This document shows, piece after piece, positions 1 through 10,029 of a DNA stretch of 27,467 nt. Under the pieces are notes generated by a model, which searched no databases, was not told the origin of the DNA, and saw nothing but the letters and a program-made list of their open reading frames with translations. This DNA is from Chara braunii. Lineage: Eukaryota > Streptophyta > Charophyceae > Charales > Characeae. Made by a program: the position numbers and the translations under genes. The first letter of the stretch is position 1. Each line of letters opens with the position of its first letter. The stretch is from NCBI GenBank assembly GCA_003427395.1, contig BFEA01000065.1, positions 1,901,018 to 1,928,484 on the forward strand. Direction: 5' to 3'.

Positions 1-795
1 GTAAGGAAAAAGTTAATAAAAGTAAGCCGAAAGGCGTCTGAAATATGATCTTGAAAGGCAAAGAAATTTAAACGTCAACTTATAAAATAAGCTTGCTGTA
101 TTAACAACGAGAAGAAAAACCATAAGCATGACCTATTTTCATCAAACCAAAACCTATCAAAAAGTTGTGTTATAATTGTCAAGTTGGATAATTGAAAGAA
201 TAACTTTATGTGTATTGTTTTGTGATTTTCGTCGGAATAAATTATAGATATATCTATGTTTGTATGTAGAAACTGAAAGCAAGGGACTAGGGTGAAATTG
301 TTGTTGGTTTTTATACTTGATTAAAAACCGCTCTAGTCGACCGGCGTACGCTTCATCCTTAGGAGATAAGCGCCCTAAGTGACGGACGACGTCCGGGTCA
401 AACAGACATTTAATCACGTATGCCTATACTACAGCGTACGAGCAAACGCCCTCGGTTGATCCACCTCTGCGATAGCATTTAAAAGCTTTCGCATGTGGAT
501 CGGTAGCTCGGTAGGGATACGCCCCTAAGGGTGGTGACAGCCCCTTAGGGAAAACAAGTCCATGCCCCGCGGAAACCTATCCTGTCGTAGAGGACTGCGG
601 GATGTACAGTTCGCGCACCTGACTAGAGCGGGGAAGGATCGACGCAACCGCGCACCCGACTCGGCGGCTCGCGGGATTAATTATGCGTCGCTTCCGAGTT
701 GTCTCTCTTTTTGTTTTCTAGTTTTTCTCCTGCGTGACATGGCCGGGAGGGCTCTCGCCTTTGCGGGAAAAAAGTGGGGGCCGATGCGCTCGACA
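1..795 (+). repeat. 5' LTR of Ty3/gypsy element (left end cut by window)
   Basis: Bases 1-795 recur at 14440-15233 in direct orientation with about 40 differences counted by eye, roughly 95% identity. The alignment is already running at base 1, so the true LTR start lies upstream of the window. The right end, CTCGACA, ends in the usual CA and is followed after three bases by a PBS-like sequence. AT-rich stretches near 235-250 and TTTATACTTG near 312 could hold the promoter, and AATAAA-like words occur near 15 and 233, but none is proven. Many differences from the 3' copy are CG to TG or CA transitions, as methylated cytosines would give. Confidence 0.93.
458..606 (+). promoter_or_regulatory. 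Conserved stem-loop block inside the LTR
   Basis: Three consecutive folds are visible. Stem I (458-501) pairs GATCCAC with GTGGATC, then TGCGA with TCGCA and AGC with GCT around ATTTAAAA. Stem II pairs CCCTAAGGG (523-531) with CCCTTAGGG (542-550), enclosing TGGTGACAG. Stem III pairs CCCGC with GCGGG (561-606). The same layout occurs in the 3' LTR and in the diverged LTR near 26880-27030, where several stem bases change in pairs while GGGTGGTGACAGCCCC is unchanged. This could be a packaging, dimerisation or translation signal of the genomic RNA; the role is inference. Confidence 0.6.
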
Positions 796-798
796 GGC

Positions 799-816
799 GG
801 CGCCGTTGCCGGGGAT
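799..816 (+). promoter_or_regulatory. Primer binding site, tRNA-Asp type
   Basis: GGCGCCGTTGCCGGGGAT starts three bases after the LTR end and matches the PBS I know from plant gypsy elements primed by tRNA-Asp, apart from C in place of the usual leading T (which pairs with the A of CCA). It is absent after the 3' LTR (15234 onward) and after the diverged LTR (27145 onward), as expected. Confidence 0.75.
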
Positions 817-856
817 AACGACAAACTACCGTTGTCCCTAGCGGAACGACATTCGG

Positions 857-911
857 GTAAGAAAATATTAAGAAAATTACAACCAAGGCTTGTTTTTGTT
901 TTTGTTTCTAG
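857..911 (+). other. Possible 55-nt intron in the retroelement leader
   Basis: A strong donor (CGG then GTAAGA at 857) is followed by a pyrimidine tract and TTTCTAG ending at 911, directly before ATG. The candidate intron lies wholly in the untranslated leader. The donor could instead serve the acceptor at 13123 to make a spliced message for the third ORF. Only the splice-site words support this. Confidence 0.35.
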
Positions 912-1041
912 ATGAAAGACCACTAAAAATTTACAGAGATAAAAAATAATAAATAAAAAAATAATAATAATAAATTAAAAAAAACAAGGAAAATTAATTG
1001 AAATATCGATGTGTGATGTTATTGTTCTTGTGCCACTCAAA

Positions 1042-2421
1042 ATGCCGGACGGGAATGACGATGAGAGGAGGAAGGACATCAAGGAACTATCCAAGGCAAT
1101 TGAAGAATCAGCCATGCAACGCGATTAAAATCCAAAAGTGGAAGTGTCACTGTTTGATGACAACAACGTCTCCCGTTGGCTCAAAAAGTTTGAGCAGTTA
1201 GCCAGTTGTCGAGAATGGACAGATTAGGAAATGTTACAGAAGGTGAAAAGATACTGTAAGGTAGGATATAAGGAGGAATTGGTACCCCTGGTAAACGAGT
1301 CGAAAGACTTGGCTGAGTTTAAGGAGAAACTACTGGATAAATACCAACTGGAGGATCAATTACTAGATTTAGTTGACCTCCGAAAAGTCGTTCGGCGAGG
1401 ATTCGGGTCAGCCAAGCAATTCTTGACAGAGTTTGAAAGAGTTGCTCGACTGATACCTGACTTGCCTGATAAGTTCAAATGCCTTATATTCCTATACAAC
1501 TTTTCAGAGGTTGAGCAGAGAGAGCTGATGAAGGACATGCAGGGGAGATATGATTGGCCAAAAATAAAAACCAATCTCCTAGCAGGAAGCTTTGACCAAA
1601 TGCTTTACAGGTTATTAAAGCAGCGTAAGGACGACCGCGAAAAGGAGGATGTTGGTAAGGATAAGGATCGCGAAGTCTTCAAAACTTCGTCAGAAATGAG
1701 GGGAATGATAACTGATATGCGTGAAGAACGTTTGAAGTTCGAATTAATGATGGTTAAGGCGAAAGAAAGTAAAAGAAAAGGAAAAGAAGTTTCTTTTGAG
1801 AGTAATAGTGAAAGTGAAAGCGAGGAAGAGGAGCCTCCGAGGAAATTGACGAAGGCTGAAAGAAAAGTCTTAAATCAAATTCGAGGAGGTCAAGGGACGT
1901 CCAAAAAGCAAGGAAAGAATGGAGGGAATGATGGAAATGACCAGATGCAACCAGAACAACCCCAGCCCAGACCAAGCCAACAACAAGCTGAGGGAGGTCG
2001 AGGACGAGGCCGGGGAAATTCTGGGGGACGCGGGAATTGGGCTAAGGACTTCACGTGCAAATACTGTGATAAAAAAAGGCATATTATGCGATTTTGTCAG
2101 ATCCTTGTCAAAGTCGAGGCTGATGGCTACGTATTCACCACTATTCGCGGGGAGGTCTTCAATTTTAAGGGGAATTTCATTGACCCCAACATCGAAGGGG
2201 GTATCGGAAAAGAAGCCTTCTGGCGCATGGGTCGCAACATACCTGCTACCTTCAGGTTGGCCTCGCCTGAAGAAGAAGAGTCCTTTCAATTAGAAGAGGC
2301 ATTTCAGTCCTTGCAAATTGATGAGCCGGAAATGGAATTGGAGGGAACTGACAGAACAGGGCAAGGCACTTGTCTAGAGAACGAAGAAAGTCATAAAGAA
2401 AGTGAGACAATGTCGAGATGA
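1042..2421 (+). pseudogene. gag: gag pseudogene (capsid/nucleocapsid)
   Basis: Gag packages the element RNA into cytoplasmic particles. I start it at ATG 1042, the first in-frame Met after the leader; the frame then runs to TGA 2419-2421 except for stops TAA 1126-1128 and TAG 1225-1227, about 460 codons. The middle (about 1310-1560) has the helical retrotransposon-gag look, with a KQFLTEFERVARLIPDLP-like stretch. A charged linker and an RGRGRGNSGGRG basic patch precede a CCHC zinc knuckle, CKYCDKKRHIMRFC (about 2055-2096), with the CX2CX4HX4C spacing kept. A short acidic tail follows. Frame +2 (protease) takes over at the end, so the original may have been one polyprotein or have used frameshifting. 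It is a pseudogene because of the two early stops. Confidence 0.88.
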
Positions 2422-3655
2422 AATTGTTCAGTTATGCCTTGATATGGATGAGGAATGGTCAGACCTTCCAAATGTATATCTTTTTGGAGGATGGGATAAG
2501 TCAGACAATGCTCCTTCAGCTACACCACAATCTTCACATGGTCCAAGACCCATGGCTGCCACATTAATGTCACGACCAGTCTTCAAACGAATGGCTCCGA
2601 CAACATTACCACAGATATGAAAGGCCCGGAGAACATTAGTTAAGAAAGCAGCGGCAGAAGGCACCTTCAAGGAACCTGTCGAAGAAGTCCTCATCCCATA
2701 CAAAGAAGAAAGCGACTCAGAGAAAAAAGACGAAAGGTTGCGTGCCGAGGATGAACGGCAAGCCAAACAGCGTGCTTCAGAGCGCTATACTGAAAAGGAG
2801 AAGGAAGTTGTCGAGGAAGAAGAGCCGCGACGAAAGAAGAACGTTTATACAATCCGTATTGAAAAGGGGATTGATATTGAGCAGATTGTCGACCGGATTT
2901 TGGAAACTCGGCGTGACTTAGTCACGCTAAAGGAGTTTTTGGCCGCATCTCCAAAAATCCGTAACGAGCTAAAGCAACGATTGACGAGGAGGAAAGTAAT
3001 GACTGTCAAGATTGGAAATATTATTCGTCTAGAAGCCAATTGGGCACCTCCAGGAACTAAGATGGATTGGCGATGCGTTGTCACTGGACTGTTGAAGGTA
3101 CACGTGGGACAACGTGAGTTCTCTGCTCTCGTTGACGATGATGCAAAAATGAATATTATATGAGAGAAATAAGCAATCGAGGCAGGAATCCGGATCAATC
3201 GATCTGATACTGGATTTCTAGTGGGCGTGAGTGGATCGACTCCCTTCTGTGGCACGGCAAGTGATGTCACAGTCGCGGTAGGAAAGGTGAAAGCTCGAAG
3301 CTACTTTTATGTTCTACCCAGAGTAGAACACGAGGTATTATTGGGAATATTTTTTCTGTGGCGAACTGAGAGCATTATCATCAATAAGCATGATGGTTCA
3401 ATGTTTGTCGTCTTGTGTGACCTTGTGTGTGGATATTATGAAGTAAGAAAATGTAAAAACACAAGGCCAGCAAATTCCAGAAATCGGCTCAATCCGGGAT
3501 CTTACTCTTTCTTAGAATCAGAAAAGCTAAGGCGAGAGAAAGATTCATTTGAGGGTTATGAGGAACCGAGAGAATTCTCTATTGCCCTGCCCTACATCTC
3601 GCAGACAATAGATTTTCTTTCGACAGAAGCCTCAGTTGATCCAGGATTGGTTTAG
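2402..3655 (+). pseudogene. pol: pol N-terminal part with aspartic protease, pseudogene
   Basis: This frame +2 segment overlaps the end of gag. It carries an acidic/basic coiled linker, then a conserved pre-protease block (about 2850-3000), then a retropepsin-like domain: FSALVDDDAKMNII at about 3117-3160 sits where these enzymes have ALVD-T/S-G-A, and HEVLLGIFFLW at about 3330-3365 matches the hydrophobic-LLG motif near the protease C-terminus. The catalytic D-T/S-G reads D-D-D, so the enzyme is probably dead even apart from the stops (TGA/TAG/TAA class) at 2618, 3161, 3170 and 3653. Open reading continues weakly to about 3780, where the RT frame begins. The protease would have cut the Gag-Pol precursor inside the particle. 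Confidence 0.8.
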
Positions 3656-3780
3656 GCATTGACTGATGTGATATCTGACGCAAAGAACATGACCTTAACA
3701 TATCGTTTGGACGCACCTCCAGAGGCAAGTACACTAGTTACTCCTGCATCCAAGCAGAGTCCTTTTTTAGAGGACGGAAG

Positions 3781-5244
3781 TTGGTCACGAGATCGAAGTG
3801 CAAGCATAAGAAAGTAGGAGTAAAAGCGCAGCCCGTGCCTGTCTTGATCACCCAGGACCAAGAGATTTATTACAAAGAGGAGAGAGAATGGATCAAAACA
3901 ATGAGGATAAAGGCAGAAGAAGGACCGTGTCGATTAACAGAAGATAGAATCAAGGAAATGATCATTGGAAATGACGAATTTCTTACTAAGGTAGAAACTG
4001 ACTTCCTCGTAAGTACTTTAAAGGATTTACATCTGGCATATGCCTTTGATGATAACGAGCGAGGAAGATTGGATGTTGATATGATTCCAATGATCAGGAT
4101 ACATACAGTGCCGCATGAGCCATGGAACGTAAGAGGTCCGCGATATCCGAATCCAGATGATCACCGGAAAGTGATTGAGTATCTGGACGGGAAGATTCAG
4201 ACGAAAGTACCATACTATTCTTATGGGCCATATGCATCTCCTTGGTTCTGTTTTATTAAACCGAACGGCGTCCTCAGATGGGTCCAGGACCTGTAAAGGT
4301 TGAATGCAGTGACGGTTCGAGATGCAGGTGGGTTTCCACATGCAGATCTACTGTCGGAATCATGTGCAGGTATATCTATCATAACATTGATTGATTTGTA
4401 TTCTGGTTATGATCCATTCCCCTTGTATACAGTAGACAGACCAATGACGACAATGCATAGACCTAGGGGATTGATTCATATGTGTTCAACACCTCAAGGT
4501 TGGACAAATGTCGTCGCGATTGTAAAACCGTACATGATGAGGGTCATGCAGCCACTCTGTCATGAAGTGACCTCTCCATATATCGATGATTTGGCTATTC
4601 CAGGACCTCGTGAGAAAGATGAGGCAGAAGTGTTACCAGGCATTCGCAGGTTTGTCTGGAAACATATACGCGATGTGGAAAAGGTTCTGCGAAAGCTAAA
4701 GGAATATAACCTCACAGCTAGTGGTGTCGAGTCCAGACACTCTATGCGAGAGGCGACCATTCTGGGATTTTTATGTGATGAGGAAGGTCGTAGGCCGGAC
4801 GCACAAAAGACGAATAAAATTTTGGAATGACCAACACCTTTCAAATCTATCACGGATGTACGAAGTTTTCTTGGGACTTGTGAATTTTAGTGTATCTTTA
4901 TCCAAAGGTTTGCAGCAAGGGTAGAACACCTGAGGAAATTGATACGCAAAAATCAGGATTGGGAATGGGGACCCAAGCAACAGGCAGCAGTGAATGATAT
5001 GAAGGCTGCATTTCGGCAAGGTGGGATGATCCTCGACGTTCCTTGTTTTGATAACGATCCGAATCGACCTTTCATTGTAGAAACAGACGCAGGGCCTACA
5101 ACCCTGGGTGGTGTACTAATTCGAAAAGATAAGGAAGGGCGAGAACGACCGTTGAGATTTGAAAGTCGAACTCTGAATACCGCCGAGCGTCATTATTCTC
5201 AATTCAATAAGGAAACGCCGACCATTCAGGAATTACGTATTTAG
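3781..5244 (+). pseudogene. pol: Reverse transcriptase and RNase H, pseudogene
   Basis: Frame +1, interrupted by TAA 4294-4296, TGA 4828-4830 and TAG 4888-4890. RT landmarks occur in order: the YGPYASPWFCFIKPNG entry motif, motif A LIDLYSGYD (Asp at 4393), the PQGWTN motif B and the YIDD catalytic box at 4579-4590. The connection (RSFLG, about 4860) leads into RNase H with its first Asp in VETDAG at 5086. The TGA at 4828 stands where Trp is usual (WPTP), consistent with a G-to-A change. RT copies the genomic RNA into cDNA and RNase H removes the template. The PGIRRFVW block after YIDD marks a particular gypsy lineage that I associate with fungi and charophytes. The ORF is clearly dead, but the domain call is firm. 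Confidence 0.93.
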
Positions 5245-5257
5245 AAGGAGGTTTGTT

Positions 5258-5932
5258 TTGAGAGTGGATCCGACAGCTTTGACTCAATCACTGAGGAATT
5301 ACTCTCCTTCGGATCCAACTGTTGCTCGATGGTTAACGTATATTTGGATGTTTGATTTTGAGATTGAGCGTATCTCGGGTGCACAAAACCGGGCTGATGG
5401 ATTGAGTCGAATCGAATGGGATTCATCTAAGGACCAGATCGAGGATTCAATCCCTGTGGATAATTTTTTGTATAAGGAGGAGTATCGATTGACTATTAAT
5501 TTTATTAGCTATTTGGAAGATGCTTCGTCCCGATCTAGGAAATTCATTTGGAACGCTCCAAATTCTTATCAGGTACGTTCTGAATTGGTAACGAGTGAAG
5601 CTTTTGTTGAAGAAGATCCTTGGGGAGAGAGAACCGCAGAGCAAATGATCAGTTTAGCATTACTTGACTCGGTCAACATCACAGACAAACCTCTGACAAT
5701 TAAGGGAGGTCACGAGCAAATTGATAAAGCCTCTAGAATATGTGAAAATTTGTTATTTCTTGTAAATTCTTTAATTCAGGAGGATCGTCTTAAGATGATG
5801 GTCGAAGGAGGAAGCAATGAAATCGGAGAAGCCTTTCGTAAGAATGAATATGATGGAATCTATGAGAAAATTGGGTTATGGTTGAATGGGGAAGTTGATG
5901 AAAATGAGGTGGAACCAGAAGTTCGCTTGTAG
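5258..5932 (+). pseudogene. pol: RNase H C-terminus and spacer to integrase, pseudogene
   Basis: After a frameshift near 5244-5258 the reading continues in frame +2. WLTYIWMFDFEIERISGAQN followed by RADGLSR (about 5320-5410) is the usual end of the gypsy RNase H domain. The remaining ~170 codons form an acidic segment without motifs that I recognise, probably the linker and N-terminal part before integrase. It stops at 5932 and overlaps the frame +3 integrase reading, so another frameshift lies between about 5886 and 5935. Confidence 0.75.
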
Positions 5933-6959
5933 AGTAAAGATTTTGTTATCCGATATGGTTCAGCATCTCTATTTCTGGGAAGGAATGGCAAAAATGGTTG
6001 TTGAATTTTGTAATTCTTGCATTCTTTGTCAAAAGCGATCAAATCTTTGGTATGTTGAACCACTTAATCCTCGATACGTGGCAGAGCTAGGAACTGTGAT
6101 CCATCTCGACTTATTGGTGATGCCAAGTGAAATTAATGGATACAAATATATCTTTGATGCCAGAGATAACTTAACCGGCTTCGTCGATAGATGCGCAATC
6201 CGTGAACGAACTTGAAAAATCATGGCTGGGTGTATTGAGGAGTTTAATCTTCGATATCCATTTGTCCGCAAATTTGTGATGGATCGAGGAGGAAAATTTC
6301 GTGCAAATGATGTACAAGCCTTTTTCAGAAAGGTCGGTGTAAATTACAGTTACACCATTAGAGCTCATCCACAGGCCAACGCTCCATTTGAGCGAGGCCA
6401 CGCAACTCTGACAAATTTATTGGCAAAATGGTGTGCAGACGATCCATCAAAATGGCGTGTTTATCTGATAACGGCGATGTTCGTAGAGAACATTACCATC
6501 AAGCGGACAACTGGGTACGCTCCTGTAACTCTATGGTTTGGTCGACATGCGACGTTCCCAATCGAGAGTTTTCTGACCACCTGGCAAAAGCAGGATCTGG
6601 AGATTAAACTTTCCACAGAGGAATTACTTGATCTCAGAGCAAGACAGATAATGATCACAGAGGAGAAAATTGAAGAGGCCGCTGCCTCAACTGCAGAAAG
6701 CAGACAGGCAGATAAAGAGACATGGGATAGGCAACCTCGAGTCTGTAAGGAGCCATTGGAAATTGACGATATTGTTCTCCTCTACGATTCATCCTTGAAA
6801 AAACAGTGGTCAAGGAAATTGGACAGTCGGTGGTTGGGACCATATCGCATTGTCAGGAAGTCAGATCATGGGGCATATGAGATCGAAGAAATGGATGGGG
6901 CACGTGGTCGAAATTAGGTTTCTGGTTTTCATTTACGAAAGTTCGTTCAAAGGGATTGA
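5886..6959 (+). pseudogene. pol: Integrase, pseudogene with intact DDE spacing
   Basis: Frame +3, with TGA at 6213-6215 and TAG at 6915-6917; reading then continues to TGA 6957-6959, the probable original end. The N-terminal HHCC finger is partly kept (FWEGM, then CNSCILCQ near 5970-6035), but its histidine half is degraded by the frameshift. The catalytic core has Asp at 6108 (HLDLL), Asp at 6282 (MDRGG) and Glu at 6390 (FERGH) with exactly 35 residues between the last two, the D,D(35)E pattern. A GPY/F module (WLGPYRI, about 6830) follows. I see no chromodomain after it. The enzyme would insert the cDNA into the chromosome; the stops make this copy inactive. Confidence 0.93.
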
Positions 6960-7354
6960 GGGCAGTAGTCATTTTTATTACTATCTCTGTAAAATATAGC
7001 ACTTTTGCTCGTTTTTCATCTGAGAAACAAACGTTGAAAACCTAGCCTAGGAAGTAACTTCTTTTTGTTTTGTTATTTAGAGACATTTGTGATTCCTGAA
7101 CAGTTTTTAATGCTTATTGTGAATTTCCTAAAAGTGGTGACAGATTTGAGCATTCAGCTGAGTTTCTTTTCTCTTGTGTAATTGTGAATGTTCTTTTGTG
7201 GATAATTGATGTGTATGCTCTATTCATTTATGGATGATCGATGTATATGAATTTTTTTGAATATGTTTTGGACTAAAATATATGGCATGAACATACTCTA
7301 TCTCATACCTTGCTGAGACAAGATTCTGAAAAGATGTGAGTCCTGTAAATGATA

Positions 7355-7404
7355 GTGAGGCCCGTGCCGGAACTTGTTCCTGGTCCATAACGGGATGCTC
7401 TCAC
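7355..7404. repeat. Three-level stem-loop
   Basis: Nested pairs: GTGAG (7355) with CTCAC (7400), CCCGT (7361) with ACGGG (7390), and GGAAC (7369) with GTTCC (7376). The pairs are collinear, so a single branched-free hairpin can form. Confidence 0.45.
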
Positions 7405-7547
7405 CTTTCTTGTGGAAGGAGGTGACCACATTACCATTGAAAGGGAGGAAGGTTTTGCGATTTTATCAGGACACTGTCAGTAGAGTAGGCGACCATGATT
7501 TACTACAAAGATAGGGTTGGTCTCCTAGCTTTAAAGTGAGTAGGGTC

Positions 7548-7598
7548 ACCTTGTCCGCATGACTAAGGTCTGACCAACCTTGGTTGTGTGGACAAGGT
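7548..7598. repeat. Two-level stem-loop
   Basis: ACCTTGTCC (7548-7556) pairs perfectly with GGACAAGGT (7590-7598), and CAACC (7575) with GGTTG (7582) inside it. Confidence 0.5.
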
Positions 7599-7683
7599 TG
7601 TCCTATCCTATTGACAGCAGAATGATAAGGTCAGGAAACTGAAATCGGAGGGAAGGTGGTGAGGCTCGAATCTAAAGCGGGGC

Positions 7684-7743
7684 TTGATGTCGAGATGTTA
7701 CCATTCAAAGGATTACACCGCTCCTCGACGCTCATCACATCAA
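7684..7743. repeat. Long-range stem
   Basis: TTGATGT (7684-7690) is complementary to ACATCAA (7737-7743), and GTCGAG (7689-7694) to CTCGAC (7724-7729). The two stems overlap slightly, so they may compete or join through an internal loop. Confidence 0.4.
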
Positions 7744-8380
7744 AGTCAGAATAGTCCTGCATGGTAGGTTATCGAGTATTAGAAAGATGAGTTCACTCTG
7801 TTGGATGAATGACAAGAAGAAGTGGATGGATGGTTTCTCTCATGAACGGTTAAAAACCAAGAAATTGATACATTTTGAAAGACCTGTCAGAGGTTAATCC
7901 TGACTCATTTGGAGAATAAGGTTAAACGCAAGTTTTCAGTGAATGATGATGAAATACTTTAGGCCTTTTTTTGTTTTGATGTCTCCCTAACTGTGGTATA
8001 ATGTGAGTATCCTTGTGTATATGGGAGACCCACGTTAAATTCCTGGCGGCAATGTGTACGTCGAGGTGTTGTGAAGAGCATCCTCATAAACTCAAGAGAC
8101 CCGGGTTAGATTCCCGACAGTTTAGGGAATCCTCCAAGTGAATTTAGCAGTATCAATTGACTGGATAATGTTGGATCTAGCTGGAGGGCTTCCAGTACCA
8201 TTCTAAGAGATAATATTTTGAGTGGCCGCCAGTGGGATGATGCTGGAACCATCCAGAAAGAAGTCCACGAAAATTTAAGGCATTGGACCAACAGTTTGAG
8301 TTCATATTTGAATGAAAGGGGAGGATGTCTGCCATAATTTTCCTGACAAACACCTTTGATATTGTGATATTGGATAAAAG

Positions 8381-8482
8381 TGAATGACGTGGAAGTCATT
8401 CAATACAGCCTGGGAATGTTGTCAGAACAGAAACCCTGACAAGGGTATCTGCCCTGTATTTTCGATGTCGGACGAAGTCCGA
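8381..8482. repeat. Two perfect short hairpins
   Basis: TGAATGAC (8381) pairs with GTCATTCA (8395-8402) over a 6-nt loop. TCGGAC (8468) pairs with GTCCGA (8477-8482) over GAA. Confidence 0.5.
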
Positions 8483-8629
8483 ATCTTGATGTAAGTTTGT
8501 GGAAATTGGTCTGATGAAAACAAGACGTGCTTATGGAAAGTTCTGACTCGTCCACAATCTCGGACGGGATCGCTGGGATGCACAGTCATGGAAAGAATAA
8601 AATTAGACCTATACAATCTAAAAAAAATG

Positions 8630-8653
8630 TCGCGCGGCTTCGTAGCCGCGCGA
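8630..8653. repeat. 10-bp perfect hairpin, TCGT loop
   Basis: TCGCGCGGCT (8630-8639) and AGCCGCGCGA (8644-8653) are exact reverse complements around a 4-nt loop. Confidence 0.9.
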
Positions 8654-9074
8654 TTCAGGGCCTAAGTGGCTAAAGAGAAAGTTGCGTCGGGGTATGGGGC
8701 CACGACGCAGAAGGTGTAGGAAGTTTTTTGTTTTATTTCTAGGGTCGCGAGGTTTGACATCGAGCCTTGGGGCCAATAGGCCAATGCCAAAACTTACGCT
8801 GTTCGATGGCTGACCTAGCCACGACCACAAGGCTAACAGGTGTGGGTAGGCCACAGGCTGCGTAAGTCGGTAGTCCACAATCGGGGCAGGCCTGCTAGGT
8901 CATTTACGGGCAGAGCCTGCAAGGCCTCAGGCTGAGAGAATACCTGGGCCAGTAGGTACCGGTACATGACTCTCAGCTTGCTGATATAGGGATCGAATCT
9001 TACTCGTGGTACCGCAAGGCTAGCTCATTTTGGAGCTGCATGTTTTTTTTACAGGCGCGGTCGACCTCGGCCGC

Positions 9075-9105
9075 CCGATCTGGAAGATCCCGCGGTCCAG
9101 ATCGG
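9075..9105. repeat. 10-bp perfect hairpin
   Basis: CCGATCTGGA (9075-9084) is complementary to TCCAGATCGG (9096-9105); the loop is 11 nt. Confidence 0.85.
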
Positions 9106-9217
9106 CCGCGCGAGATTAGCATGGCCCCTACGCAAGGATGACACGCATAAATCGAGAAATAGTCCAATTTTTTTTTTCGATTCCATTAGGACTCGAACTC
9201 GGATCTGCATTTCAACA

Positions 9218-9239
9218 GTTCGTGGGTAAACCCACGAAC
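9218..9239. repeat. 9-bp perfect hairpin, TAAA loop
   Basis: GTTCGTGGG (9218-9226) pairs with CCCACGAAC (9231-9239). Confidence 0.9.
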
Positions 9240-9249
9240 GCAGCACGAT

Positions 9250-9267
9250 CGTTGGCATAAGCCAACG
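9250..9267. repeat. 7-bp perfect hairpin, ATAA loop
   Basis: CGTTGGC (9250-9256) pairs with GCCAACG (9261-9267), ten bases after the previous hairpin. Confidence 0.85.
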
Positions 9268-9370
9268 GGGAACCTAAAAAAAAAAAAAAAAAAAAAAACT
9301 AACAAACAGTGAGCACCATGTGGCACGTTAGCAAGTGGGGGGGACTTACAGCCCCACAGTAGTTGCAGGC

Positions 9371-9386
9371 GCCCGTAATAACGGGC
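9371..9386. repeat. 6-bp perfect hairpin, AATA loop
   Basis: GCCCGT (9371-9376) pairs with ACGGGC (9381-9386). Confidence 0.75.
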
Positions 9387-9535
9387 AGCCGTTTTTTTTT
9401 TCCCGAGGTGAGGTGATTTAGTTTTTCTGATTTTTTTTTTTTTTCCTTACATTTTCCTTTTAGATTTGTTTCTAGATTTAGTTTAGATTTGTTGTTTTTC
9501 TTTTTTTCTTTTTGTCTTCTTTTAGTTGGGGGCAC

Positions 9536-9555
9536 CCGTTCGTTCGAACGAACGG
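9536..9555. repeat. 20-bp perfect palindrome
   Basis: CCGTTCGTTCGAACGAACGG is its own reverse complement. Confidence 0.9.
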
Positions 9556-9580
9556 ATCGAAGCATGCCCGTGCCAGACTG

Positions 9581-9623
9581 TTTCGTCGGATTCACCGACT
9601 CATCAGGAGGTTGAACCTCAACA
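9581..9623 (+). repeat. Repeat unit, copy 1, with hairpin
   Basis: TTTCGTCGGATT...CTCATCAGG recurs at 10030-10074. The stem here is GAGGT/ACCTC (9607-9619); in the sister copy it is GGGGT/ACCCC, a paired A-T to G-C change. Confidence 0.7.
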
Positions 9624-9665
9624 ACCTGGGCCCCGTAGCACACGAACCTGGCGCCAATAATGACC

Positions 9666-9671
<6 letters not shown>

Positions 9672-9724
<53 letters not shown>

Positions 9725-9743
9725 GAGAAAAAAAAAAAAAAAA
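9672..9743. repeat. (GA)n microsatellite and poly-A
   Basis: Near-uninterrupted GA dinucleotides to about 9728, then an A-run to 9743 and GGGGGG. Confidence 0.95.
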
Positions 9744-9842
9744 AGGGGGGATCCGAACTATGGGCGTCCCTCCACTATTCTGGAAATGCACAAAAGACAA
9801 AAATCGTGGCGATGTATCTTTCCTTGTTCTAGCAGAAGATTC

Positions 9843-9868
9843 ACTCTCGTTTTGTACATTTCGAGAGT
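9843..9868. repeat. 7-bp hairpin inside a dispersed repeat
   Basis: ACTCTCG (9843-9849) pairs with CGAGAGT (9862-9868). The surrounding AGAAGATTCACTC resembles GGAAGATTCATTC in the fold-back elements at 18943 and 19143, which lack this hairpin. Confidence 0.6.
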
Positions 9869-9900
9869 AGAGGAGCAACACCCTATGCATGAATGTTTTT

Positions 9901-9960
9901 GTCGGAGCCACACCAACTTTTTAGGTGGCTGAGCTCCGACTGCTCATCCTAGGATGAGCA
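9901..9960. repeat. 8-bp hairpin joined to a 20-bp palindrome
   Basis: GTCGGAGC (9901-9908) pairs with GCTCCGAC (9933-9940). TGCTCATCCTAGGATGAGCA (9941-9960) starts on the next base and is a perfect palindrome. AGGATGAGCA is the start of a dispersed repeat seen again at 10088 without the mirrored half. Confidence 0.85.
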
Positions 9961-9975
9961 AATCGAATGAACCTA

Positions 9976-9989
9976 CCGCCCGTGGGCGG
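9976..9989. repeat. 5-bp hairpin, CGTG loop
   Basis: CCGCC (9976) pairs with GGCGG (9985), at the place where the sister repeat at 10109 carries a different, longer hairpin. Confidence 0.6.
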
Positions 9990-10029
9990 CTAGATTCAGG
10001 GTTAGTAGAGAGGGATGGTAGACATACCG

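Larger units (their letters stand above)
6960..8617. other. Non-coding interval after pol with scattered folds
   Basis: No credible ORF. The sequence is mixed, with several long-range stems listed separately and two tRNA T-arm-like motifs near 8027 and 8092. The 10-mer GTGGTGACAG at 7135 also occurs in every LTR copy. It lies inside the retroelement (pol upstream, third ORF and 3' LTR downstream), so it is either native non-coding DNA of a large element or a decayed insertion. Confidence 0.5.
9164..9270 (-). repeat. tRNA-like B-box with A tail, possible SINE remnant
   Basis: Read on minus, AGTTCGAGTCC near 9187-9197 fits the RNA polymerase III B box well and is followed by an A-run (T-run at 9169-9178 on +). 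Upstream of it on minus are two perfect hairpins (9218-9239, 9250-9267) and no cloverleaf can be closed, so it is at best a SINE head, not a tRNA gene. Confidence 0.3.

Noticed and set aside
562-915. 117-codon ORF spanning LTR and leader
   Set aside because: It crosses the LTR end and PBS and is not preserved in the 3' LTR copy or the diverged LTR.
1042-6959. Alternative genetic code explaining in-frame stops
   Set aside because: All three stop codons occur, at positions where different amino acids are expected, together with frameshifts; ordinary decay is simpler.
6830-6959. Chromodomain after integrase
   Set aside because: Only the GPY/F module and a short basic tail are present before the stop; no chromodomain residues follow.
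8511-8517. CTGATGA, a hammerhead ribozyme core word
   Set aside because: No GAAA core partner and no three-stem junction can be placed around it.
9164-9270. Functional tRNA gene on minus
   Set aside because: Only the B box fits; the T stem does not pair and the rest is two unrelated hairpins.
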